Below are positions 1-13,260 of a stretch of DNA of 64,000 bases, piece after piece. Made by a program: the position numbers and the translations under genes. Where the stretch lies: positions 186,001 to 250,000 of the forward strand of contig JAKSGN010000002.1 in the NCBI GenBank assembly GCA_024180945.1. The letters run 5' to 3'. Every line of letters starts with the position of its first letter. Within the stretch, counting starts at the first letter, position 1. A model generated the notes under the pieces. It worked only from the letters and a program-made list of their open reading frames with translations, made no database searches and was not told the origin of the DNA. Source of the DNA: Macrophomina tecta. Lineage: Eukaryota > Ascomycota > Dothideomycetes > Botryosphaeriales > Botryosphaeriaceae.

Positions 1-128
1 TTTAGTATACTTACGTTTTAAAGATATTATAAAAATTTACTAGAGGAAAAAAAGAAAAAATAAAAAAAACCTAAGATATAAATAAGCGAATAAATCTTTA
101 GGCTAAAGATTCTTAAGAAGGGAAATAG
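1..128 (+). mobile_element. 3' internal tail of an older A-family Gypsy element (element E)
   Basis: The stretch matches the last part of the internal region of element A just before its 3' LTR (about 13890-14004), with many extra C-to-T and G-to-A changes. It ends in a polypurine tract (aagaagggaaatag, about 115-128) directly before an LTR, as expected for the plus-strand primer of an LTR retrotransposon. The 5' end of the opposite-strand reading frame described for elements A, B and D is still visible near 1-27, with its ATG now ATA. The rest of the element lies outside the window. Confidence 0.7.
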
Positions 129-871
129 TATTATAAATCCTAGAGAATAAGGGCTTTATAACCCTATAAATAGAAAGCCTATATAGAAAAAAATACTATA
201 AAGACTAAAAACCCTTATAAATAGTAAAGCCGTACGGCTAGAATGTTCGTACGGAAAAACTAGCCTTAAGAAAAAATAGCGCGTACGGCCCTAAGCCTAG
301 TAGTAATAGAAGCCCGTACGGGAATAACGCCTATATAATATAGTAACTATTTAGAAGAATAGCAGAACTAAGTTTTCGTAGAAAAAAAATACCTATAGAA
401 AAAAAGTATAGATCTAGAAAACTAACTTTAAATATAAGAGACGAATAAGAGAATATTAAATATATTATTTACTTATTAAAATAGAAGTTAAATTTTGAAA
501 AATAGGCCTTAGTATCTAAGTTACGTAGGATTTACCGGGCCTATTAGATAATAAAAGACTATAACTATCCTCTATAATACTTAGATAACTAAGAATACTA
601 ACTATCTACTACTATCTATAGATTACTATATATTTTTTATAGTATATAGATATACTTCTTAGATAATACTTTAATCTTTATAGTTAACTTAAGATTTTAA
701 TATAGACTTATTAGAGGTAATAAGCCTAACGCATACTATATATTAATCTATTACGTAATTACTATTTTTTATTCTAATTCTTTATCCTTCTCTTATTTTT
801 TAAGGTAAACCTTATCGCTATCTAATCCTACTAGGTAACTCTAAAGCCTAGTAAAAGAGGCTGTCGTTATA
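129..871 (+). repeat. 3' LTR of element E (A family, heavily RIP-mutated)
   Basis: The repeat is 743 bp, against 744 bp for the LTRs of element A, and aligns with them along the whole length. It begins tattata and ends cgttata, the RIP-altered form of TG...CA ends. The polypurine tract just upstream marks it as the 3' LTR. It carries more transitions than the LTRs of A or B: even the CG-rich boxes (cccgcacggg in A) are altered here. That suggests an older copy or more RIP cycles. Confidence 0.8.
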
Positions 872-3502
872 CTTTATTAAAATTATTACGTAGGCCTAGG
901 CTTTTATATATTTAGTTTTACTTAGTCTTTTAGATACTTTTTATTATTCTCATTATTTACTTCTTTAATTCTTAGCTAAATATTAACTTTTTAGTAGCCT
1001 AGCGATTTATTATACTAACTTATATAAAAGGTAATCTTTACTTTATTTAGTATTAAATATATTTAATATAAAACTCTTCTATTAGTCTAATATTATAGCT
1101 CGAAGCTAGCGAACTATATCTATAAAATACTAATAATAATATTAATACTACTATACTCTAGTATAAAAAAGGTAACTAGGAAGTTTAATAATCTAAGCTA
1201 TAAATAGATAAATAAAATAAATCTAATAAAGTCTACTACTAGATCTATAATAGATATAATCTTATAAATTTTAATTCTTTTTAGTAGAATTTCTATAAAG
1301 AGGCTATATTTCTTAGCTATACTTTTAAAAATTATATTTACCTCTAATCTAGTATTAAAGAGAATATTAATTATTTAATCTATATATAGATTTACTAAAT
1401 CTTTACTACTAGAGTATATCTTCGTAGTTAATATCTAATTTATTATATTATATAAGTTATAAATCTCTAAGCTACTTATTCTTTTTAGACTTATTATTAA
1501 GTTTATAATTATTAATTATAATATTACTACTTTTTAAGACTTTATTTTTTCAAAATATAGCTAAGCCGCTCTTACTAATTATATCTAGTATATTATTTTA
1601 TATCTAGAGCTTTAAGCTTTCTTTATTATATTATATATCTTATTATATTTAGCGTATATCTAAAAGAGCTTTTTATATAGCTTTATTATCTCGAGTAGTC
1701 TTTATATAGCTAGACTAATAATTAATTTAATATTTTTTAGCTAGTTTTCTATAGCGGGTAAGATCTATAATCTTTTTAGACTTATTTTATAGTTCTTAGA
1801 TATATATTAATTTTATAGAGACTTTATACTAGTACTTAGCTTATCTTATATAGAATTCTTTACTTTTTTTACTTATTTCTCTAGTAATTTTTTTATTTTA
1901 TTATTATTAATTTCTTAGATACGTTTAGGTTTAAATTTTTTAATAGTACTTAGATACTTTTTCTTAATATCTTTATTAGATACTAGTTTCTTTTTTTTAC
2001 TAGTATAATTTAACTATTTTTATATTACCCGTACTAGATTTTTATTAAAGTCTAGACCGAAAATATTTTATATATTAGTCTAGAGTTTAAAATTCTTTAT
2101 ATCTAACTCGTTATTTATCTAAAAATAGTTAGTATCTAAAATACTCTTTATTATTATAGATTTTTTATTTTTCTTAGAATAACCTGCTTTAATTACTTTA
2201 GTCTTAAGCGTTTAAAGCTTATTATTATAATCTAAAGCTAACGGTTAATCCGTTAGACTATATAATTATTTAAAATAGAATTATTATTTATTATTTTAAT
2301 ACTAATAGTCTTAGTTCTAACTATATATTATATTTATATACTTCTTAGGCTAATAATACTTTTTTCTATACTCTCTATAGTAAGAGCTATTATTAGATAA
2401 TTTTAAACTAAAGTTTTAGTTCTAAGAGTTACTTCTATTTTCTCTAGATATATTAAATTAATTCCGTAAGTAATTAAATATAAGCTTAATTATAAAGCGC
2501 ACCCTTAATAGAATATTATCGTAAATTAAATAGTTTAGAATTTTATCTAGAATTTTCTTAGCTAAAGTAATTAAAAAGTACTTTTCTATACTAATTACTA
2601 AGTTTTTAAGTTATTTAGCTAGAGTATTAACTTCTTTATTAGTTAATATTTTTAGATTTAATAAAATCTATTAAGGGGCCGTCTATTAATATAATAGACT
2701 AGTCTAAATAATAGGCTTAGTTTTTTATATATCGATATACTTCTTTTAGTTTTTTATACTATTAAGTATTTTAAACGGGGTAAGATTAATATATTAATCT
2801 TTTTTAAGAAGCTTTATATATAATTTTTTTAATATAAGCTTTTTATCTAGTTAAATTCTAATTATTTTATAGTTATAGATATATAAGCTTCTTTAGTTAA
2901 TTTAGTATTCTTTAAAAAGAAAAGCTAATATTTCTTATAATATTTTTTAAAAAAATAACTTAGTCTATTTTTAAAAAAAAAAATTTTATTTTTCTCTAGA
3001 AAACTCTAAAAATTTATATAGAAGAAGACTAAGTACTATTATAGTCTAAATATAGTTTTTCTTTATTCTTTCTAGTTTTTACGCTTTACATATTTATATA
3101 GTATTTTTTTATAAAATAGCGTTTTATGCTTATCGTAGTCTTAGTATTTATATAGTATAGATTTTTTTAAGGCCTTCTAATTATAGTCTTTAAATATATA
3201 TATTTTTTTAATAAACTTTATAATAAAGTTCTTATAGTAGTATAATACGTACTCTACTATTTTACTCTTTAAGTAGCTATTATTATTAGTAAAATACTTA
3301 AAGTTTTTAAAAAATTTTAATATATTAGTTTTATTAAAGATAGGTATATTTCTTAAACTAGATATTAAAAAAGCTTTACTATATTATATATCTAATAAGT
3401 TCTTTTTTAATAATTAATAAAGCTAGTTAAAAATAAGAAAGATTTGTTTATTTTTACTTATTATAATACTTAAGCATAGTAAAGTAGCTTAATTATTCTA
3501 AG
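872..3502. other. AT-rich RIP-degraded repeat remnant, unclassified
   Basis: There is no open frame and no recognisable domain on either strand after allowing for RIP-type stop codons. The composition is extreme (runs of t/a, TpA-rich), as in ancient RIP targets. It ends at the left target duplication of element C (ctaag, 3498-3502). Its continuation before C inserted is at 26733. I could not assign it to Gypsy, Copia, LINE or DNA transposon. Confidence 0.5.
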
Positions 3503-3807
3503 TATTATAAACGGGGGTTAGATAAAGGTACGTAGGTCTTAATAAAATTCTTATTACTTAGCTTAATTAAGCTTAAGATTCCGCGAGTCGGGAATTCTTA
3601 AAAATAAACTTAAAGTCTTAGGGTCGAAAATAGTTAAATTACTTACTTAAAGAACTAATCTAGTAGAAGAAAATAAAGAGACTTATATATATAGCTAGCT
3701 AAAACTTAGATAGAGATCTATTCGGCTATAAACGTAGATCTTAATCTTAACTTAATTAAAAGTAGGGTTAGAATATACTTCTATTAGTCCGCGGATTTCT
3801 AGATTAT
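3503..3807 (-). repeat. 3' LTR of element C, first part (split by element B)
   Basis: This part begins tattata and aligns with 25936 onward. It is interrupted at 3807 by element B and resumes at 20467. The two parts together make about 796 bp, against 792 bp for the intact LTR. Confidence 0.85.
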
Positions 3808-4595
3808 TATAACGGCGGCCTCTTCTACTAGGCTTTAAAATCGCCTAGTAGGGTTAGGTAGCTAAAGAGTTTACCTTAAAGAATAAGAGAAGGGTAAAGA
3901 ATTAGAATAACGATAGTAATTATGTAATATATTAGTGCGCGGTGCTCGTTAGGCTTATTACCTCTAATAGGGTTATATTAGAACTTTAAGTTAACTATAA
4001 AGGTCGAAGTACTATCTAAAGAGTATATCTATATACTCTAGAAAAGCTATAATAATTTATAGATTAAGACGACTATTAAATTAGTCGTAGAGTTAGATTA
4101 TTCTAAGGGTTAGATCTTTACTAAGGCTTCTAATCTATAAGTAGGTTAGGTAGACCGTACGTAACTTAGGCACTAATATCTATTTTCTAGAATCTAACTC
4201 TAGTATCGGTTAAGAAAGTATTCTACTACTAGACTATCATCCCTTAGATCGTATAAGTTATTCAACTTTATCCCATCCGTTTCTCTTAGCCCGAAGCCGG
4301 TTTTTAGGATTTATAATTTCTTTCTTATAGGTGTTCTTCCCCTACGGGAGTTTAATCTAGTCGGTATTTCTATAGTCTTACTATACCGCGTAGGCGTCGT
4401 TTTTATACGGGCTTCTATTACTATCTTATCTAGGCTCGTACGCGCTATCTTTTCTTAAGGCTAGTTTTTCCATACGGGCGTGCTAGTAATACGGCTTTAC
4501 CGTTCTTATAGGTTTCTAGCCCTTACGGTGCCTTTTCCCGTATAGGCCTTCTATCTATAGGGTTATAAAGCCCTTATATTCTAGGGTTTATAATA
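3808..4595 (-). repeat. 3' LTR of element B (788 bp)
   Basis: The repeat is collinear with 19674-20461 and exactly equal in length. Read on the + strand it starts tataac and ends taata, the RIP form of inverted TG...CA ends. The polypurine tract lies next to its inner end. Confidence 0.88.
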
Positions 4596-4699
4596 TTATT
4601 TCCCCTCTTAAGAATCTTCGGCCTAAAGATTTATTCGTTTATCTATATCTTAGACTTCTCTTATCGTTTTATTTCTTTTTCTTATAAGTCTTTCCTATA

Positions 4700-5480
4700 A
4701 TACCTCCTAAACATAAGCGCGATAAGTAGTAGATTAAGCGTAAGTTTTTTAGTACGAAGATTAATTCTTTATATACACTTCTAGACCTTAATATACTAAT
4801 TCCTTACGCTTAGTATCTTTTATTAGAGAAGAAGAGTAAGCCCGTAGTATATTATATTACTTCGGGGTATTCGCGCTATAGGGAGTGTGCCCGTCGTAGT
4901 AATACCTACTACGATACTAGTAGCACGAAGAAGGGTAATTATAAGTTTTCCCCGTCTTTTTCTAACTAGTTCTAACTTTTTTTTCCTAGTTATTCGTCTT
5001 AAGCGTACTATTATGAAGGTTGCCGCTAATAAGATAGAGGCTTTAGATATTATCTCTAAGCTAACGTTCGAGCTACGTACTACCTCGTCTCGCTTAGAAC
5101 GTTTCCGTAAGTAGAAGGTTCTATTATAGCGTCGTAGTAGCTTAATATTAAATAAGAAGGTATAGTCTATTAAGAATCTTAAGAAATTAGATCGCCTAGA
5201 GGCTATCCGCGAGGCGGGGGGTCCGGTTAACCCTAAAAATACTAAGGAGGGGCGATCGTCGAAGCGTTTACGTAGCGATACCTTAGCTAATAACGTTATA
5301 GAGTCGTTCTAGTCTATTAGGTCTTCTAGCATTAGTTTAGGTTCTACGCCTCCCGAGGGTTCTAGTCTAGTTAATTAGGCGCGGTTATCTTTATTTTCTA
5401 ATTTCGATTTTAGGTCCTTCGTGTATAACGAGTTAGCGGTATTAGTCGATCTAGGTTTCAGCGATAGAATTTATTAATAA
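4700..5480 (+). pseudogene. Accessory frame of element B, opposite to gag-pol (broken)
   Basis: This frame lies between the 3' LTR and the chromodomain of B and runs against gag-pol. The expected ATG is now ATA (4700-4702, followed by a PPKHKRDK-like start). A middle block reads SRYRECARRS (about 4862-4891). The second half is charged and probably coiled-coil, then reads PVNPKNTKE and KRLRSDTLANNVIESF (about 5225-5310). The same blocks, in the same order, occur in element A. A 75-codon stretch (4887-5114) is still open. Stops fall where CAA, CAG or TGG are likely ancestral. I recognise no known family. The end is approximate. Confidence 0.5.
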
Positions 5481-6489
5481 GTTCTTAATAGTCGTATAGT
5501 TCTAGTAGTTTCTAGGTATTATCCTAGTCTCCCTTCTATTTAAGGAGGTATCTAAACTAACTATTAATATAGCCGCTATCTAGAACTTATTCTACGTCCT
5601 AGTCTATATTTTTATCGGCGTCTAGATTCTCCGGTAGCATTTCTTTTATTTAGCGTAATAGCGTAGCGTTTTCTAGTACCAGTTTAAGAAGTAAGACGTA
5701 AAATACGGGGTATATTCGTATAGTATTTAGTAATTTAAGGCGGAAATTAACTTTTCTAATCTATTCTTTAATTTCGAATGGTCCGATTTTCTTAAAGTCT
5801 AATTTATTATTTAGCTATTTTATCTTAATATTTTTTCTAAGAAGATAAACTTTATCTTTTTTTTTAGCTTTAGTGCCTTCTAGTACCGTTTATTATAGTA
5901 TTTACTTATTTATAGGGCTACGAATTCGAGGTCTAGATATAGCTATTTATAGAGTATCTTTAGCTAGTCTACTCTAAGGATTTCTTTTTAGGCTAGGGAT
6001 TCGCTTAGTATTAACTCTTTATAAGCTATAGGCTTATAACCGTAGTTAGCGTAGAACGGGGATTTCTATATAGCTAATGCTTTTAAGCTATTATACGCGA
6101 ACTATACGAGCGGTAGTAGCTCGACCTAATTATTTTAAGCGTAATTAAGATAGTAGCGTAGATACTACTCTAGTATCTAATTCGTTCGTTCTATCTATCC
6201 GTTTATTTAAGGGTATACCGTAGTCGAGAGCTTATACTTAGCTCTAAGCTAGCGAGTAAGAGTCTACTAGAATCGAGATATAAATAGCCGATCTCTATCT
6301 AATACGAGCTCTTCTAGTAACTCGTAGTTACTAAGAATTATTCTAAGAAACGTATAGGCGAGTTCTTTCGTATTTACCATCTTAAGATATAGTAGGTAAT
6401 ATACGTACTTTATTATTCTATTAACGATAACTAGAATTAAGTTATACTTAGCCTTAGTAAGCGGTTCTTCTAACTTAGATAGGTCCGTA

Positions 6490-7233
6490 TATTACGAACC
6501 CTAGGGCATAAGGGCTTTATAACCCCACGGGCGGAAAGCCCGCACGGGAAAAAGACACCGCAGGGGCTAGAGACCTATAAGAACAATAGAGCCGCACTAC
6601 TAACACGCCCGCACGGGAAAACCGGCCTTAAGGAAAGACGGCGCGTACGGGCCTAGGTAAGGTAGTAATAGAAGCCCGCACGGGAGCGACGCCTGCATAG
6701 TATAGCGACTACCCGAAAAAATAGTAGAACTGAGTTCCCGCAAGAGAAAGACACCTATAAGAAAAGAGTATAGATCTAGGAAACTAACTTCGAATATAAG
6801 AAACGAATAAAGAGAATATCGAACATATCGTCCGCTTATTAGAGTAGAAGTCGGGTTCTGAAAAACAGGCCTTAGCGCCTAAGTTACGTAGGATTTACCG
6901 GGCCTACTAGATAATAAAAGATTACGACTATTCTCTATAATACTTAGATAACCAAAGATACTAACTATCTACTACTATCTATAGATTACTATATATTTCC
7001 TATAGTATATAGATATACTTCTTAGATAGCACTTTAACCTACGTAGTTAACTTAAAGTTCTAATATAACCCTATTAGAGGTAATAAGCCTAACGCGCACC
7101 GCGCACCGATATATTACGTAATTACTACTATCGTTCTAATTCTTTACCCTTCTCTTATTCTTTAAGGTAAACCCTTTAGCTACCTAACCCTACTAGGCGA
7201 TTTTAAAGCCTAGTAGAAGAGGCTGCCGTTATA
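6490..7233 (+). repeat. 5' LTR of element A (744 bp)
   Basis: It runs from tattacgaaccc to gccgttata. It contains three copies of the near-palindrome cccgcacggg (about 6538-6548, 6607-6617, 6674-6684), spaced about 67-69 bp. The block ctttaactactattcttata follows directly at 7234, at the primer-binding position. Confidence 0.9.
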
Positions 7234-7559
7234 CTTTAACTACTATTCTTATAAGGGAAGGCAGTTCTGAAGAAAGAAATATTTAACAATAAAGTAGTAT
7301 TACCCAATACTTAACGCTAACTAAGTAATACGATAAATGACGTTAATATAAATAATAACGGTCCTTTATAGCTAACTATAGCCGATCTCTTTTAGGTTAT
7401 TTAAGATATATAAGGCTAGATTAGCGAACTACGTAAATAACTCTAGAAGTAGACTAACGAGAACACCTAGCTCTACTAATAAATAGGCGAACTTCGCAAC
7501 TAAGCTATTTTAATAACCCCTATCCCGACACCCGTTTATACTCTGGTATTAACAACGAC

Positions 7560-10500
7560 TTAACCTCCTAATAGAAGCACGAAGACGGCTAAGCTAGATC
7601 TATTCTACGGTAACTAAAAGAAGCTCTAGACCTTTCTCTTATAACTTAACCTATACTTCTTCTTTAACTCTAGAGACTTTTCTACTAATGATAAAAAGAT
7701 AATATTCGTAGCTACCTACCTCCGCGATATTATGGTATAGTAGTTCGAGCCCTATCTTAGAGACCGAATAAAGAAAGAACTAGAAGTACGTAAGAAAAAT
7801 ACTAAGAAAGTCTTTAATAGCTATAAGTACTTCGTAACTTAAATTAAGTAAAGCTTCGGAGACCTTAACGAGGTTAATAAAGCCCGACGAGCCGTTATAA
7901 ATATCTACTAGAAGACCTTAGTAGCGGACTATACTATAAAATTCTAAAAAGCTGTAGCGTATCTAGATAACTAGTCTAACCGCGCTCTTATAGACTACTA
8001 CTACCGAGGACTTAGGGAAAGGGTTAAAGACTAACTTATAACATAAAACAATTCTAAGACCCTAGACAAGCTTATTAAGCTAGCTATTAAATACGATAAC
8101 CGCCTCTTCGAGCGCTAATCCGAGAAGTATAAGGTAAACTACAGAGCTAATACTTCGCGCCTAGCGCGCCCTAGACATACTTAGAAAGAAGGAGATACTA
8201 TAGAGCTAAATAATATTAACCGCCGGAACGACCCACCTAAAAAAAACAACTACTATAGGGAAAAGAACAATAGCTATAAGAAAAAACGACGTAAAGAATA
8301 GACCCTAGAGTAAAAACAAAGGTTCGAAAAAGAACTATACGTCTACTATAATAAGACTTAGGAAAAGACACACTACTACCTTAAGAAGAATAAACAAGTC
8401 TCGGCCACAACATAAAAACCGGAAAGCTAAGAAGTCTCTATAGTTACTAAGTAAGAAAACCCCTTCGCCGAATTTAATAAGCGATACGAAGAAAGCTAGA
8501 GCCCCGAGCATTAAAAGCTTAGCTAGATAGCCTACTACGATAATAACTATACTACTTACTAGAGTAATAAGGACGCTATAGACTAGTACCCTAAGAGACT
8601 ACGATACATTAATACGACCCTAAGAATAGAGGAAGAGCTTATTAAAGCCTTTCCTAATGATGAGAACCTAGTCGATAGCGACACGGGGAAACTATATAAT
8701 AGCACCCTAGAGTTAAGCACGACCGATAATAAGTAATAATAGAATGAAGCTATGCTTATAAAAATAACCGAATACCTAGCTTAATACGGAGAGATATATC
8801 GCGTTACTGATAGTCTAGAGCCTACGGTTACCTAGATTCTAGGCCCCGTAATTAACCTCGGGACGCAGTAATACAAGGTATAGTAAGAAAAGATATACGC
8901 ACACGTATAATAAGACGACACCTAGAATCCCTAGAAAGAATTACTACTTAAGACGGCTGACGAACTCGCATCTTAGCTAGAGAATAAGACATAGGGGGCA
9001 TAACGACGGTAAGACCTATAATACCTCCGTAATATAGCCTATACCCTCTATTAGTACGGCATAGTAACTAGGGATAGGGGCACCTTATAATAGGCACCCT
9101 ACGAAAAATACGATATGCCTACCTTCTAGTATTAGGTCCGAAATGGGTGGATCTACTAGAGGCGACTAATTAAGCATGGTAGATAGACGTAATAGAAAGA
9201 TACCCTAATTCTAGTTAACGAATAGAACGAGTATATCCGTTATAAAATAACGGGACGACCTATATTAAAAAACTAGACGGCTCCCCTAGATAGAAATCCT
9301 AGAAGGGGCCATTAGATAGGTCCCTTAACTAGGTTACACGTATAACGAACGGAATTATACCTACTAGATTAAATCTATATCGACTTTTATACATCCTAGT
9401 TATATTCTGCGGGAAAAAAGTGATGGCTATGATTAATAGTGGCGCACAAGGCGTATTTATCGACCCTAAGTTTATCGTTAAGAACTAACTACCCTAGTAA
9501 GCTAAGGATTACCCTTATCGGTTAAGCACGGTAGACGGTTCCCTAGCGAAATATAAAAATAGCTAGATACGAATCGAGATAGGGAAAGTACCCCTTACTA
9601 TTAGTAGTTACCGAGAATGAATTAACCTCGACGTAATAATAATCCCCGGACACAATATTATCCTAGGGATATCATAGCTAAAGACTTACGAGCTATATAT
9701 TAGCTAGAGAATAGAGACTATTACGTTCTCTAATAAATACTATAGACGCCACCTCGCAACGGTAAGAAAAAGCTAATAAAGCTAGAAGAAAGCGCTAGAG
9801 CCTAAAAGCTAGAGTAGAACCTTCGAGCTAAGATAGTAGAATAATAACGTACCCGTAGATATTAAGACTATTAGCTATCAAGCGCTAAAACTTATAATAA
9901 AACGAGGAGAAAAGGTCTATACGATTTACGTAAGACCTAGTAAAGATACTAAGTAGAAGACTCTTACTCGTATAAAACGGGGCCTTACGAATAAGAATAA
10001 GAATAGCCTAAAGCTAGTTAGAGAAGACTACCCCTAGAGGCTTAATAGACGATACGGCTACCCGAATAAAGTAGGTACTAGTCCCCTTAGGTATAAGAGC
10101 TATAATAGTAAAGATATTTCGGTAGCCGAGGTTAGCGCAGACCTTAACGGAATTATAAGGCCTACTAAGAATAAATTAGCACCTATACTAGAATTAAAGA
10201 TAGTCCTATAGAAATTCTAGAATATATCGAGAATATTCTAAGAAAGAGGTAAAGGGTAACTACTAGAGTATTAGCTATAGGATTATAAGATACCCTTACT
10301 TCCGGGAATATAATCTACTTTTAAGCCTATTTACTCCTTGTCTAAGACAGAGGCCGAAGCATTACGAAAATATATTAATAAAAACTTAGAATGAGGATAT
10401 ATACGACCCTTATAGTTACTAGTAGAATACCCTATCCTATTCGTTTCTAAGAAGAATAGTAAGCTCCGCCTCTATATTAACTACTAATAGCTAAATGATA

Positions 10501-13260
10501 TTATAGTTAAGAATCGATACCTACTACCTTATATTAACGAATTATAGGATAAGCTTCGCAACGCTAAGTTCTTTACGAAACTAGACCTTCGAGAAAGTTA
10601 CTACCTAGTCCGTATTAAGAAAGATAAAGAATAGAAGACGGCATTCCGAACGCGATTTAAATATTATAAGTATACGGTAATATCTTTTAGGCTTACTAAC
10701 GTACCGACTACCTTCTAAAGCTTAGTTAACGATACCCTACGTCCGTATTTAGATATATTCGCCTTAGCTTACCTAGATAATATCCTAATATACTCGAAAA
10801 CGCTCGAGGAATATACCGAGCATGTAAGAAAAGTCCTAAAGACCTTAGACAAACGAAATCTCTAAGTAGCCCTAAAAAAAAGCGAATAGTATATATAAAG
10901 AATAGAATACCTAGGGTTTATTATTACTCTAGAATATATCGGTATAGACGATAAGAAACTAGATGTAATTAGAGACTAGCCAATACCGTAAACCGTTAAA
11001 GAAGTATAATCTTTCCTTAGATTTACTAACTTTTACCAGAAGTTTATTATAAACTACGCTAAAATAGCGGTACCTCTAACCGACACTACCAAGAAGGAAC
11101 ATAGGTTTATATAAGAAGAAAGATAACAACGAGTGTTTAACTTACTAAAGCGGATATTTATAGAAGTACCGGTTTTAGGGCTCTATAACCCGGATCTACC
11201 GATTACGGTAGAAACCGACGCTTCGGACTACGCTATAGAAGCCGTACTTAGTTAGCTAGACGAAGAAGGTAGACTATATCTTATCACCTACTACTTAAGA
11301 AAAATAATACCTACTAAAAAGAACTACAACGTCTATAATAAAGAACTCTTAGCTATAGTCACGGCTTTTAAAGAATAGAGATACTACCTTAAAGATGCTA
11401 AGCACTAAGTTATAGTCTACTACGACTATAAGAACCTCTCGCACTTTACTACTACTAAGAAATTAAACTATTAATAGATTCGGTGGGCTAAAGAGCTAGC
11501 ATCCTATAATATAAAAATTACCTATAAAAAGGGATCTAAGAACGCTCGCGTAGATGCGCTAAGTAAACGAGCCGACTATATTAAAGAAAAGCCAGGTCCG
11601 TAACCTACGATACTCGATACGTAGAAGAACGGGTCTTTTATACCCACTAGCCGTAGCCGCTAGATCATAGCTATTTATAGCCTAGGATAAACGTGGCTTA
11701 AAAAAGGACTAGACGACTCGCTTATCCTAGTTAGACTATTCGCCCCAGCGATACGCCTCGAAGGCAACGAATAGAAGTAGAAGATCTAAAAAGCCTATAT
11801 AAATAACGCAACGGCTTAAGAAATTAGAGAACTCGATAATAACCCCCAGGTAACTAGAAATGCAGACGGTATAATTCTATTTTTAGAATTAGTCTACGTT
11901 CCGGTTAAACTACGGGAAGAGTTCGTAAAAGACATATACGAAGCCCTAGTATATAGTTATTAAGAAATAGATAAGACGATAGAGTGAATTACGAGAAGCT
12001 ACTACTTTCTAAGACTAAGAAGAACCGTCTAATAGGTAGTCTTGTAATACGACCTTTATATTAGAAGTAAGGCCGCGAGGTATATATCCTACGGACTACT
12101 ATAGCCGCTATCGGTACTAAAGCGCCCTTAGTAATTTATCTCGCTAGACTTTATTACGAACCTACCTAAGTTAGAAAAACTGCTTACTAAGATTAAGTAT
12201 AACTCGATTCTAGTTATCGTTAATAGAATAATAAAGTACGTATATTACCTACTATATCTTAAGACGGTAAACGCGGAAGAACTCATATATATATTCTTTA
12301 GAATAATTCTCGGCAACTACGGGTTACTAGAAGAGCTCGTATTAGATAGAGATTAGCTATTTATATTTTAATTCTAGTAGACTCTTACCCGCTAGCTTAG
12401 AGCAAAGCATAAACTCTCGACTATAGCACATCTATAAATAAATAGATAGATAGAACGAACGAATTAGATGCTAAAATAGTACCTACGCTACTACCTTAAT
12501 TACGTATAAGATAATTAGGTCGAGCTACTATCGCTCGTATAGTTTGCGTATAATAGCTTAAAAGTGTTAGCCACACAAGAATCCCCGTTCTACGCTAATT
12601 ACGATTACGAGCCTATAGCTTATAAAGAACCCATACTAAGCGAATTCCTAGCCTAAAAAGAAATTCTTAAAGTAGACTAGCTAAAGGCACTCTATAAATA
12701 ACTATACCTAGACCTCGAATTTATAGCCCTATAAATAGATAAATACTATAATAAATGGCACTAGGAGGTACTAAAGCTAAAAGGGGGGGATAAAGTTTAC
12801 CTTCTTAGAAAAAATATTAAGATAAAACGGCCGAATAATAAATTAGACTTTAAGAAAATCGGACCGTTCGAAATTAAAGAATAGATTAGAAAGGTTAATT
12901 TCCGCCTTAGATTATCTAATACTATACGGATATACTCTATATTTTACGTCTTACTCCTCGAACCGGTACCAGAAAACGCCGCGCTATTACGCTAAACGGA
13001 AGAAATGCTACTAAAAAATCTAAACGCTGACGAAAACATAGACTAGAATGTAGAATAAGTCCTAGACAGCGGCTATATTAATGGTTAATTCCGATACCTT
13101 CTTAAATAGAAAGAAGACTAGAATAATACCTAAGAATTACCAGAACTCTACGACTATTAAGAGCTTATTAATAAGTTCTACCGCCGAAACCTAGATCGAC
13201 TAACACCGCCGACTTATCGTATATAAAGGACCTAAAATCGAAGTTAGGAAACGGAGATAA
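7560..13260 (+). pseudogene. Degenerate gag-pol of element A
   Basis: Gag-like sequence covers roughly 7560-8700. The protease block near 9420 reads MINSGAQGVFID, where the catalytic DSG has become NSG. Reverse transcriptase runs about 10250-11050, with the YLDD box as YLDN (near 10775). RNase H has TDASDYAIEAVL (about 11215-11250). Integrase is about 11880-12850. A chromodomain (VL-DSGYINGQFRYLL-type block, about 13040-13190) has its tryptophans turned to stops. The D-to-N changes and TAG/TAA stops are all C-to-T or G-to-A transitions, as RIP produces. Limits are approximate because no continuous frame survives. Confidence 0.75.

Noticed and set aside
872..3502. Copia-type retrotransposon on the - strand
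   Set aside because: A few translated fragments were suggestive, but no integrase or RT motif could be confirmed after allowing for RIP.
4887..5114. 75-codon open frame in the AT-rich block as a host gene
   Set aside because: It begins with GTG and is an open piece of element B's accessory frame, partly overlapping another frame; no independent gene is needed.
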